From Desulfatitalea alkaliphila (GTDB lineage: Bacteria; Desulfobacterota; Desulfobacteria; Desulfobacterales; Desulfosarcinaceae), in contig NZ_JALJRB010000006.1 of NCBI RefSeq assembly GCF_022968795.1, positions 1-64,000 of the forward strand: a stretch of DNA of 64,000 nucleotides. Reading direction: 5' to 3'. The notes beneath the pieces were generated by a model. That model saw only the letters and a program-made list of their open reading frames with translations. It was not told the DNA's origin and ran no database searches. Shown piece after piece: positions 47,999 to 55,198 of the stretch (position 1 is its first letter; every line of letters starts with the position of its first letter). A program made the position numbers and the translations under genes.

Positions 47999-49159
47999 CT
48001 ATTCGGCGGTGATGACCGCGGCCAGCCGGTCCAGGGCCGCCAACTGCTCCTGGAAAGTCAGCGGCGGGGACTCGCCCACCGGCTTCTTGAAGAAGAACCC
48101 CAGATCGGCGACCGGGCCACCGATACCGGCCGTCTTCAAGGCCGCGGCCCAGCGGGCCAGGTCGATCACCATGGGCGCGGCCAAAATGCTGTCGCGGCCC
48201 TGCAAGTTGAGGCGCAGACTCATGGGCAGGCCGAAGATCCCGGTGAAGTCGATCACGTCCCAGGCCTCCTTGGCGTCGCCCCGGGGTGGGTAGTAATCGA
48301 TGTGCACCTTGTGGGTAGGCGCGTCGTAGCGCTCGCCCACCGGATAGCCCAGAATTTCGTCCAGCAGGCGCGTTTTGTTGTTGAGCTTGCCGCAGGCCCG
48401 CTCCGGGTCCATCAGGTTCCGGCCGTCGCTGTTGCCCAGGATGTTGAGGCTGTACCAACCGTCCACATAAAGGGCCCGCGCCTTGAGGGCCGACGCCAGC
48501 ACCACCTTGAAGTAGGTCTGCCCGGTCTTGCCGTCCCGCCCGGCCATGGGAATGCCGCGCCGCCGCGCCTCGACGCAGATGGTCGGCAGCTCGATGGTGT
48601 TGGGACTGAAATTGACCATGGGCACACCTGTTTCCAGGGCGGCCAGGGTGTAGGCCAGGTCGGGGGCAAGTCCCGCTGCGGGCAACTGCAGCAGGTCGTT
48701 CAGTGTTGGGGTGTCGGGGCCGAGGATTGGATCACAAGCCGCCGGCAGCAGGTTGACCCACACCGGTCGGGCCTCGGGATGACGGGCCATGAAATTGCGC
48801 ATGTCATCGGCGATGGACGCCACCTGGTCGGCCAGGAGCAAAGCGCCGTCCGGCGGCCGCCGGATGTCCAGGGCGTCGAGAAAGGCGCCGTGGCCTTGCC
48901 ATACCGCCGCCGGTACCACGCCGTGGTGTTGCACGGCGGCGCTCAGGGGACCGTCCATCGGATCCCAGCCGGCCAGGTGGAGCCGCAGGCGTTCCGCCGC
49001 CAACGGCGGCATTGTCGTGGTGGTCAAGCTGGAGAGCACGGAGCGGGCTTCTTGCTGCAACTCGGCCGCCGCCACGGCCACGGTGGAGGCGATGGCGCCT
49101 TTGGCGCCGGCGCACATCAGCAAAAGTTCACGGCATGGGTCTTCCAGGCGATGGGTCAT
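47999..49159 (-). CDS. Inositol-3-phosphate synthase family protein
   Basis: The family converts glucose-6-phosphate to 1L-myo-inositol 1-phosphate with bound NAD. The 386-residue protein has an N-terminal Rossmann region (LLMCAGAKGAIASTVAVAAA), the SPNTIELPTIC strand, the key GWYSLNILGNSDGRNLMDP motif, and LRLNLQGRDSILAAPMVIDL. The glycine loop is degenerate against textbook GxGxxG. ATG 49159 is chosen because homology starts there; the ribosome site is weak. It precedes the TIM-barrel isomerase gene, and the two probably form an inositol-related operon (phospholipid headgroup, compatible solute or sugar signal). Confidence 0.88.
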   Translation of the reverse strand: MTHRLEDPCRELLLMCAGAKGAIASTVAVAAAELQQEARSVLSSLTTTTMPPLAAERLRLHLAGWDPMDGPLSAAVQHHGVVPAAVWQGHGAFLDALDIRRPPDGALLLADQVASIADDMRNFMARHPEARPVWVNLLPAACDPILGPDTPTLNDLLQLPAAGLAPDLAYTLAALETGVPMVNFSPNTIELPTICVEARRRGIPMAGRDGKTGQTYFKVVLASALKARALYVDGWYSLNILGNSDGRNLMDPERACGKLNNKTRLLDEILGYPVGERYDAPTHKVHIDYYPPRGDAKEAWDVIDFTGIFGLPMSLRLNLQGRDSILAAPMVIDLARWAAALKTAGIGGPVADLGFFFKKPVGESPPLTFQEQLAALDRLAAVITAE

Positions 49160-49307
49160 GGCAAACGGTTCCGCAAGGCGTTGTGAGGGTTGAGGCGCCG
49201 GTCCGACGGGAGCATCCAACGGTTGCCGAAGGGGCGCGTCCGCATGCACTCGAATCAAACGGTCACATTAAAGAGTGGTCGCGTTTTTGTCAAGGAATGG
49301 GAGGATT

Positions 49308-49350
49308 AATACAACAGGGCGCCCCCGGTTGAGGGGCGCCCTGTTGTATT
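49308..49350. terminator. Bidirectional terminator
   Basis: AATACAACAGGGCGCCCC and GGGGCGCCCTGTTGTATT pair perfectly over 18 bp around a 7-base loop. It stands 24 bases beyond the bacterioferritin stop; on the plus strand nothing needs ending. Confidence 0.88.
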
Positions 49351-49374
49351 TAGAGGGTCAGGTGAATGCGGCCG

Positions 49375-49908
49375 TTATGCGCCGCCGGTGACGAATCCCT
49401 TGGAGGGGGCGCCGGTGGATGACGGCGTGCCGGCTTTTTGGGCCAGGTAGGTGGCGCCCAGGCTCTGGATGTGTTCGCCGACGTTGTCGAAGTGGTTGAA
49501 GTGGGCCTGTTCCTCGTCGATGATGGTTTCAAAAAGTTGCATGCTGACACTGTCGCCGTTTTCGCGGCAAACCAGCAGAAACTGATTGTAGTTGTCGATG
49601 GTGGAGTCCTCGAGGTCGGCGTCGAAGGGGAAGATGGCTTCGACCTTCTGGCCCTTCTTGACCTTGGCCGCCGGATCGGTGACGGGTTCGCCGCCCAGCT
49701 CCTTGATCCGTTCGGCGAACATCTCGGCATGGCGCATTTCATCGATGGCGATCAGTTTGATGTCGCGGGCCAGCTCGCCGTAATCCATGTCGTCCAGGTT
49801 GTAGTGCTGGTTCATGTATTGGCCGATGGCGTGCAGCTCCATGGCGCGGGCTTTGTTCAATACTTCGATGACTTTTGCTTTTCTCTCTTTCCTGGCGGCT
49901 TTTTCCAT
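49375..49908 (-). CDS. bfr: Bacterioferritin
   Basis: A four-helix iron-storage protein of 177 residues that oxidises Fe(II) and detoxifies peroxide or oxygen. The diiron ligands are visible as Glu24 (AMELHAIGQY), Glu57 and His60 (IDEMRHAE), then glutamates and a histidine in LFETIIDEEQAHFNHF. Met58 matches the heme-binding Met52 of Escherichia coli Bfr, so the 24-mer should carry heme. A Gly/Ser/Thr-rich tail follows the last helix. With the PerR group it suggests oxygen-exposure defence in an anaerobe. Confidence 0.9.
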   Translation of the reverse strand: MEKAARKERKAKVIEVLNKARAMELHAIGQYMNQHYNLDDMDYGELARDIKLIAIDEMRHAEMFAERIKELGGEPVTDPAAKVKKGQKVEAIFPFDADLEDSTIDNYNQFLLVCRENGDSVSMQLFETIIDEEQAHFNHFDNVGEHIQSLGATYLAQKAGTPSSTGAPSKGFVTGGA

Positions 49909-50004
49909 GTCGCGTCCTCCTTCTTGGTGTCGGCAGATGATTGGTGGATGAATAAACCTCGGTGTTGTGAACCCATGATGACCTCCACGGCGTTACGGTC
50001 GGCA

Positions 50005-50499
50005 CTACGCGTTGCCGTCGGGGTCGAACTTGAGCGCTTCCATGTCGATCTGGTGCAAAAATTCTTCCAGTTGTTCCAGCGGCACGGCCGGCATGCTCTT
50101 GCGGTCGGGGCGCAGGCGCTTGGCCTCCCGCAGGTAGACATGCACGATCTCCTTGACGCCGCAGGTGGTGTTCCAGTGGATCAGCACACGGATGCAGCGC
50201 GGCAGACCGCCGGGCACCGCCATCTCGTGGCCGCACAGCAGCGCGGCATCATACCACCCCAACTGACGGGCAGCCAGGGCCGGGTAGGTGGCGTTCAGGT
50301 CGGGGGTGGTGGTGAAGTAGGCGCTGGCCACATCCTCCGGTTGCATGTGGTTGGCCCGCATGATGACGAACAGCATCTCCCGCGTGGCCGTCAGGATGGA
50401 CTCGCGGCTGTTTTTGGGCACCGTGGTGGCGCCGCGCACGCCCCGGCACAGGATGGGGCGGTCGCTGGAAGCCGCCGACGGGGAGTTCGAGTCGGGCAT
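50005..50499 (-). CDS. aroH: Monofunctional chorismate mutase, AroH class
   Basis: AroH-class mutases convert chorismate to prephenate as trimers. The 164-residue protein has the N-terminal [18 protein letters not shown], the [12 protein letters not shown] segment and the active-site strands [23 protein letters not shown] (split: CGHEMAV and [11 protein letters not shown]) with the substrate Arg residues. ATG 50499 is preferred to 50520 because GGAG is 7 bases before it. It is about 30 residues longer than Bacillus AroH, at both ends. It stands between bacterioferritin and the CGGC-SnoaL gene with gaps of 48 and 70 bases or more. Confidence 0.9.
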   Translation of the reverse strand: MPDSNSPSAASSDRPILCRGVRGATTVPKNSRESILTATREMLFVIMRANHMQPEDVASAYFTTTPDLNATYPALAARQLGWYDAALLCGHEMAVPGGLPRCIRVLIHWNTTCGVKEIVHVYLREAKRLRPDRKSMPAVPLEQLEEFLHQIDMEALKFDPDGNA

Positions 50500-50568
50500 T
50501 CTTTTCTCCGTTGTTGCCATGATGACGCTCTGATTTTTACCAAAACCCGGGAAATTGGCAAGCCCCTT

Positions 50569-51279
50569 TTACAGCCGCATGGCGTGGCGTTGCCCGTCGA
50601 TCTCCACGGTGGTCTGTGAGAAGGTGAGCTTGTTGATGATCTTGCCGTCTTTCAGGTGCATCACGTCGACCCCCTTGCGCCGCTCCAGACGGCCTTCATG
50701 CCCCTTGGTCGGGCAAGGCCACTCCAGCACCCAGCGGAAGAGCACCTTCTGGGCCGTTTCGTCGACAAACAGTTCTTCTTGCAGGAAGCGGAAGCCGCCG
50801 CCGGCGAACCAAGCGCGCCAGGCTTCGGCCAGGGCCGCCTTGCCCAAGGCCCTGCCGCCGGTCCAGTTCTCGAACACCACGTCATCGTGCATCAGGGCCA
50901 TCACTCCGTCCAGGTCGTAGCGCGCCCAGGCGTCGTTCCATGTGTCCAGGGCCTTCAGGATCGCTTCCCGCGAAAGCTGCATGTCGGACTCCTTTCGTGC
51001 TGTCAGTGTCAAGATCCGCGCGATGACCCGTTCCGCCTCCGCGATACCGGTCACCGACAAAACGGTGGGTGCGCGGCAGTCGCTCAAATCGGCGCAGGCG
51101 GTGGGGCATCCGTGGATGGCCACGACCAGATCGAGATCCGCGCCGCGGGGCGATTCAAAGACCGTCCCGGGCCCCAATCGGTCGGCGATGTGCCGGGCCA
51201 GGGCCACCCGGTCGTAGTTCGGTCGGCAGCCGCCGCAATATTTGAGGCCGATGCGCAGCGGCCGCAGGTCAGGTTTCAT
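50569..51279 (-). CDS. CGGC-domain / SnoaL-like fusion, partner of AbfD
   Basis: The 236-residue protein has two parts. Residues 1-95 form a cysteine-rich domain with LKYCGGCRPNYDRVALARHI and IHGCPTACADLSDCRAP (five cysteines: two in CGGC, three later), which could bind a metal or Fe-S cluster. Residues 100-236 are an NTF2/SnoaL-like cone (ALDTWNDAWARYDLDGVMAL, then VFENWTGGRALGK). The start overlaps the end of the dehydratase gene by 11 bases, implying tight coupling. A strong internal ribosome site (AAAGGAG) precedes Met at 50982, so the SnoaL part (137 residues) may also be made alone. Function is not established. Confidence 0.8.
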   Translation of the reverse strand: MKPDLRPLRIGLKYCGGCRPNYDRVALARHIADRLGPGTVFESPRGADLDLVVAIHGCPTACADLSDCRAPTVLSVTGIAEAERVIARILTLTARKESDMQLSREAILKALDTWNDAWARYDLDGVMALMHDDVVFENWTGGRALGKAALAEAWRAWFAGGGFRFLQEELFVDETAQKVLFRWVLEWPCPTKGHEGRLERRKGVDVMHLKDGKIINKLTFSQTTVEIDGQRHAMRL

Positions 51280-52714
51280 CGATGCCGCAAAGCGCCTTGG
51301 CCGCCCGCTGCTTTTCCGCCATGTTGGCCAGGCGGGCGATCATGATGCGTTGGGCCTGGGGCGATCCGGCGCCGTGCATCGATTCGGTCAGGTACCCCAC
51401 GGCGGCGGTACCTAGGGTCAGGTTTTCGATCAACCGCAGGATCCGCATGCGGTTCAGGGTGGGCACACTGCAATCGCCGGCGTAGTACTTTTCCAGCCAC
51501 TTGCCGGTCAGGGGCGAGGCGAAATCGGCTTCGGCCGGCATGGTCACCATCAAGCCGCCGGCGATGTCCTGGGCCAGGCGGGCGACTTCGTAGGGAAAAC
51601 GGGTCACGTTCTGTTTGTGTACATTGGCCAGCAGGGGGTCGACGATATAGGTGCCGCTGGGTGCCGCATGGCCTTCACCGGCGCAGGCGATGCAGCCGCA
51701 GTAGAGGGTCTCGTTGAGATGGTTCATCTCGATGAGTTTGTCCTTGATGTGGGAGGCCCGCTCGGCGCCGTTGTACTCCGCCGCCGTCTGGGCGGCGCCG
51801 ATGAGCACATCCCCCACGCCCACCTTGCAGGCGTAGCTCTGGCGGTGGTAGGTGGCGAACTTCTCCACCAAACTGCCGGCAAAGGCATGCTCCTTGTACA
51901 TGAACACCCGCTCCCAGGGCACGAAGACATCATCGAACACCACCAGCGCCTCGTGGCCGCCGAACAAGGGGTTGCCCCGGTCCATGCGCCCCTCTTCCAG
52001 TTTGCGCGTGTCGCAGGACTGGCGGCCCATGATGTACTTGATGCCCTCGGCGTCGCTGGGCAGAGCGAAAGAGACCGCATAGTCCCGATCCGCTTCCCGC
52101 ATGGCCATGGTGGGCATCACGATGATCTCGTGGGAGTTGACCGCACCGGTCTGGTGGGCCTTGGCGCCCCGTACCACTATTCCGTCAGGTCGTTCCTCGA
52201 CCACACGCAAGTAAAGGTCGGGGTCGTCCTGCTGGTGGGGCGGCAGGCGGCGGTTGCCCTTGGGGTCGGTCATGGCCCCGTCGCACACCAGGTCGTTGTC
52301 CTGCACATAGGTCAGGTACTGCTGGAAACGCTGGTAATATTCGGTGCCGTTGGCCTGGTCCATGTCGTAGGTGACGATGGACAAGGCGTTGAGAGCGTCC
52401 ATGCCCACGCAGCGCTGAAAACAGCAGCCGGTGGCGCGTCCCAGCAACCGGCCCATCTTGCTTTTTTTGACCAGATCGTCCCGGTTCTGGTGAATGTGGG
52501 TGAAACGATTGATCCGTTTGCCCGTCAGGTGGGAAACAGCGGTCATGATGTCCTCATGCTCCGGCCGCTGAGCCAGGGCGTAGGTTTGGGCCACGGCGTT
52601 CATGGAAGGGCGGATGATGGGATCGTCCACCACGTTCGTGATGCGCTTGCCAAACATGTACACTTCCAGATTCAAGCGCCGCAAGCTGGCTTCATATTGT
52701 TCGGCGGTCATCAT
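51269..52714 (-). CDS. 4-hydroxybutyryl-CoA dehydratase/vinylacetyl-CoA isomerase-like (AbfD family)
   Basis: The family dehydrates 4-hydroxybutyryl-CoA to crotonyl-CoA with FAD and a [4Fe-4S] cluster. The 481-residue protein keeps the cluster cysteines in TGCCFQRCVGMDALNAL (C98 and C102) and the second site YHRQSYACKVGVGD with His, Cys and Lys. The His-to-Cys spacing is six, where the Clostridium aminobutyricum enzyme (His292, Cys299) has seven, so one residue appears deleted. ATG 52714 is taken; a longer frame to 52813 reads upstream DNA. It leads the overlapping CGGC-SnoaL gene. Growth on GABA, succinate or 4-hydroxybutyrate is a possible role; relatives act on other hydroxyacyl-CoAs. Confidence 0.88.
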   Translation of the reverse strand: MMTAEQYEASLRRLNLEVYMFGKRITNVVDDPIIRPSMNAVAQTYALAQRPEHEDIMTAVSHLTGKRINRFTHIHQNRDDLVKKSKMGRLLGRATGCCFQRCVGMDALNALSIVTYDMDQANGTEYYQRFQQYLTYVQDNDLVCDGAMTDPKGNRRLPPHQQDDPDLYLRVVEERPDGIVVRGAKAHQTGAVNSHEIIVMPTMAMREADRDYAVSFALPSDAEGIKYIMGRQSCDTRKLEEGRMDRGNPLFGGHEALVVFDDVFVPWERVFMYKEHAFAGSLVEKFATYHRQSYACKVGVGDVLIGAAQTAAEYNGAERASHIKDKLIEMNHLNETLYCGCIACAGEGHAAPSGTYIVDPLLANVHKQNVTRFPYEVARLAQDIAGGLMVTMPAEADFASPLTGKWLEKYYAGDCSVPTLNRMRILRLIENLTLGTAAVGYLTESMHGAGSPQAQRIMIARLANMAEKQRAAKALCGIDET

Positions 52715-52842
52715 GGTTATTTCAAGGCCCCCTTTGTTTCTGTTCGGGTGGATGGTTTCGTCGTCGGGCGGGTAACGATGTTCACTATATGGATATCGGT
52801 GCTTGGCTGTCAAGGAGAGGCGTTTGTCGGGTTGGAAATAAA

Positions 52843-52898
52843 GAGTTTTAAGTTTTACGTGTTAAGTTTTAAGTTAATGAATTCTATAGATTATAGAT
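52843..52898 (+). repeat. Dispersed intergenic repeat, copy F
   Basis: AGTTTTAAG, TTTTACGTGTTAAG and TTTTAAGTTAATG lead into AATTCTATAGATTATAGATG. It fills the gap between the dehydratase promoter side and the vapC stop. Confidence 0.65.
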
Positions 52899-52908
52899 GC
52901 CGGATGGC

Positions 52909-53316
52909 TCAACCATCTTCTTGTTTCAAGCGTTTAAGACCGAAATGATGTTCAATAGGAATGAAATCCTTGTCATTGTGAAGAAGCGGTATTTCATGTT
53001 CTATTGCTACTGCGGCAATCATACAATCAACAGACTTTCTTATCGTGATGCCTTTTCGACGTAGTGCACGATAAATTTCCGCTGAATTCAAAAATACAGA
53101 ATGGGACATGGGAAGAAAAACAAGGTTGGCCATTAAGTCTTTGGTTTTTCGGAATTCAGCGTCATCTCTGATTCCCTGAAGAATTTCAGTCAGGATCACA
53201 CCACAAAGACAAATATCTTCTCTTTCAGCGATGAGTTTTTCCAGGGTTTCTACATGAGGCTTACGGTTTGCTGCAAAAAAATCGATCCAGACAGTGGTAT
53301 CAACCAAAACCATCAT
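52909..53316 (-). CDS. vapC: VapC-type PIN-domain ribonuclease toxin
   Basis: The 135-residue protein has the PIN acidic residues: Asp in MVLVDTTVWIDFF, Glu in ILTEILQGI, Asp in SVDCMIAAVAIE and the last in LLHNDKDF. It should cut RNA when free of its antitoxin. Its start overlaps the vapB stop by 4 bases. The AT-richer composition differs from neighbours, a sign of recent transfer. Confidence 0.9.
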   Translation of the reverse strand: MMVLVDTTVWIDFFAANRKPHVETLEKLIAEREDICLCGVILTEILQGIRDDAEFRKTKDLMANLVFLPMSHSVFLNSAEIYRALRRKGITIRKSVDCMIAAVAIEHEIPLLHNDKDFIPIEHHFGLKRLKQEDG

Positions 53317-53516
53317 GAGCTTCGCCCCTTACGCCACTCCTCCAAGTCGCCGCTCCAATTGATGCCGCCCTTCAACTCCAGCAGTTTCGTTTGTTTTTCG
53401 TGCCTGAGCAACTCACGTAAAGCGTGATCGATCAAGGCTCTCTGGGTCTTTATGCCGGTTGCTTTCAGGCAATTATCGACCAATTTTTCATCAAGAAGGA
53501 TATTGGTACGTTTCAT
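53313..53516 (-). CDS. vapB: VapB-type antitoxin
   Basis: The 67-residue protein begins MKRTNILLDEKLVDNCLKATG, a ribbon-helix-helix DNA-binding start, followed by KTQRALIDHALRELL and a tail ending INWSGDLEEWRKGR, typical of antitoxins that wrap the PIN toxin. It is translated before vapC with overlap. Confidence 0.88.
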   Translation of the reverse strand: MKRTNILLDEKLVDNCLKATGIKTQRALIDHALRELLRHEKQTKLLELKGGINWSGDLEEWRKGRSS

Positions 53517-53547
53517 GTCGGCACTCCCTAAAATTTTATTTCACGCA

Positions 53548-53576
53548 ATACACATAATATAACAAATTAGGTGTAT
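53548..53576 (-). promoter_or_regulatory. Candidate VapBC operator
   Basis: A 29-bp interrupted palindrome with outer arms ATACAC and GTGTAT and inner TAAT/ATTA lies 32 bases upstream of the vapB start in very AT-rich DNA. VapB antitoxins usually bind such repeats to repress their own operon. Confidence 0.5.
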
Positions 53577-53625
53577 GGCAAGTATTTATAAGATAACAGC
53601 ATGATCGGCGGTTTTTCCACTCATC

Positions 53626-53649
53626 GTAGGGGCACGGCATGCCGTGCCC
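53626..53649. repeat. REP-like palindrome
   Basis: GTAGG followed by the core GGCACGGCATGCCGTGCC, between vapB and the dehydrogenase gene. It matches the elements at 19647, 23164 and 29219. Confidence 0.75.
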
Positions 53650-53791
53650 GAACAGGTCCGATACCATCGATCACAGTATGCGCACCCCTTCGGCCATTTT
53701 GCCATGTAATGACTGTCGGATTTCAAGTCATTCCGAAGAAAAGCACTTGTGGTGGTCGAAGGTGTTGAGTTTGTTGAGTTTGTTGAGTTGC

Positions 53792-53823
53792 AAAAAAGCC
53801 GCCCGATCCGGGGATCGGGCGGC
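53792..53823 (-). terminator. Rho-independent terminator of the dehydrogenase gene
   Basis: On the minus strand GCCGCCCGATCC and GGATCGGGCGGC pair perfectly over 12 bp with a GG-type loop, followed by TTTTTT. It lies 36 bases past the stop of the 3-hydroxybutyryl-CoA dehydrogenase. Just beyond it TGTTGAGTT repeats in tandem (53763-53790). Confidence 0.9.
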
Positions 53824-53859
53824 CGTGTGGTGCTGTGTGGTGTTTCGGGTGTGGCTGGC

Positions 53860-54732
53860 TTACTTCTTGGAGTAATCGTACCAGCCCTTGCCGGTCTTTT
53901 CGCCGTACTCGCCCTTGACGTATTTTTCCACCACGCTGGGGGAGGGCAGGTTTTCGCGGTCGCCGGTGGCGCGGAAGTTTTCCATGCCCATGATGTAGCT
54001 CAGGTCGATGCCCGTCAGGTCGTTGAGGCGGAAGGGGCCCATGGGATGGCCGGCGCCGTAGACGCACGCCTTGTCAATGTCTTCCACGGAGGCCACGCCC
54101 ATGTCGAGAATCCAGAGCGATTCGCGGGCGATGGCGCGGAAAATGCGGTTGAGCAGGAAGCCGTCCACTTCCTTCTTCAGGTGCACGGGCACCTTCTCCA
54201 GTTTCTGGCACAGGGCCATGGAGATTTCGACGGTCTCGTCGGAGGTGTGGGGGCCCTGGACCACTTCCACCAGCTTCATGACCAGCGCCGGGTTGAAAAA
54301 GTGCAGGTTGACCACTTTTTCAGGGCGCTTGGTGGCATCGGCGATCTTGGAGCTGACGATGAAGGAGCTGTTGGTGGCCAGAATGGCGTGGGGCGGGGCC
54401 ATCTTGTCCAGGTCGGCGAAAATCTTGCGCTTCAGATCGAGGATCTCCAACACCGCCTCGATGACGTAATCGGCATCCTTGACCGCATCCTTCAGGTCGC
54501 CGGTGAAGCGGATGTTGGCGCGGGCCTGATCGGCCTGCTCCTGGGTCATTTTCCCCTTGGCCACGCGGCCCGGCAGGTATTTGTCCACGAAGGCCTCGGC
54601 TTTTTTCAGCACTTCGTCCTTCACATCGGTGACCGCCACTTTGAAACCCTTGATGGCGCTGGCGAGGGCAATCTGGTGACCCATGTTTCCGGCACCGATC
54701 ACGGCGATGTTTTTAACATCATCAATCTTCAT
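53860..54732 (-). CDS. 3-hydroxybutyryl-CoA dehydrogenase family protein
   Basis: It oxidises 3-hydroxyacyl-CoA to 3-ketoacyl-CoA with NAD(P). The 290-residue protein has the Rossmann motif IAVIGAGNMGHQIALASA, the TNSSFIVSSKIA and NLHFFNPALVMKLVEVV catalytic segments with the active-site His, and a C-terminal helical dimer domain (GHPMGPFRLNDLTGIDL). It is monocistronic: its own terminator follows, and nothing starts upstream within 460 bases. Combined with AbfD (making crotonyl-CoA) and acetoacetyl-CoA synthetase it fits a C4 acyl-CoA pathway, spread over the window. Confidence 0.94.
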   Translation of the reverse strand: MKIDDVKNIAVIGAGNMGHQIALASAIKGFKVAVTDVKDEVLKKAEAFVDKYLPGRVAKGKMTQEQADQARANIRFTGDLKDAVKDADYVIEAVLEILDLKRKIFADLDKMAPPHAILATNSSFIVSSKIADATKRPEKVVNLHFFNPALVMKLVEVVQGPHTSDETVEISMALCQKLEKVPVHLKKEVDGFLLNRIFRAIARESLWILDMGVASVEDIDKACVYGAGHPMGPFRLNDLTGIDLSYIMGMENFRATGDRENLPSPSVVEKYVKGEYGEKTGKGWYDYSKK

Positions 54733-55198
54733 TGTTCGCTCCTCCTTCTTGAAATGTGGTGTGAAATGAAAGCATGAACATCGGGGTATCGATTCTTCGG
54801 CCGACGTCGATTACGGCGCCATGGCCCGTTGCTTCGACCGGCCGCAAGCACCTGTGTCCGATTACCTTGGGCTGCTTGTGTGAAAACCGTTTCGAGCGCC
54901 ACGGGAAGCAACGCCCCGCAAAGGCCGTTTGCCTTAATGGACATACCGAGCAAATGTTCGATTTCAATACACCACATGGTGTCCAAGGTCAAGGTCGGAT
55001 ATGGACCGCAAGCGGGCAAATACGCCTGAACGGCATTCATTTCAAGGCGTGCGGCGGGTCGGAAAAACGGTATCCCGCCAGGCGCTTGCGCGGCCGCTGA
55101 CGGGGCGGGATCGTCTTTCGTCTCAACTTCAGGGGGTTCGGTGACGATAGTACTGAAAAGCGAACCATGTCGGCAACGAATCTTCGAAAGAGGCGGCC
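54733..55198. other. Divergent intergenic region (dehydrogenase / DUF4388-HDOD)
   Basis: This 466-base gap should hold two divergent promoters. Frames across it translate to shadow-like sequences; I see no supported gene, tRNA or repeat copy. Confidence 0.5.

Noticed and set aside
47916-48458. N-terminal extension of the TIM-barrel isomerase to 462 residues
   Set aside because: It overlaps inositol-3-phosphate synthase out of frame; ATG 47915 has a good ribosome site and begins the homologous part.
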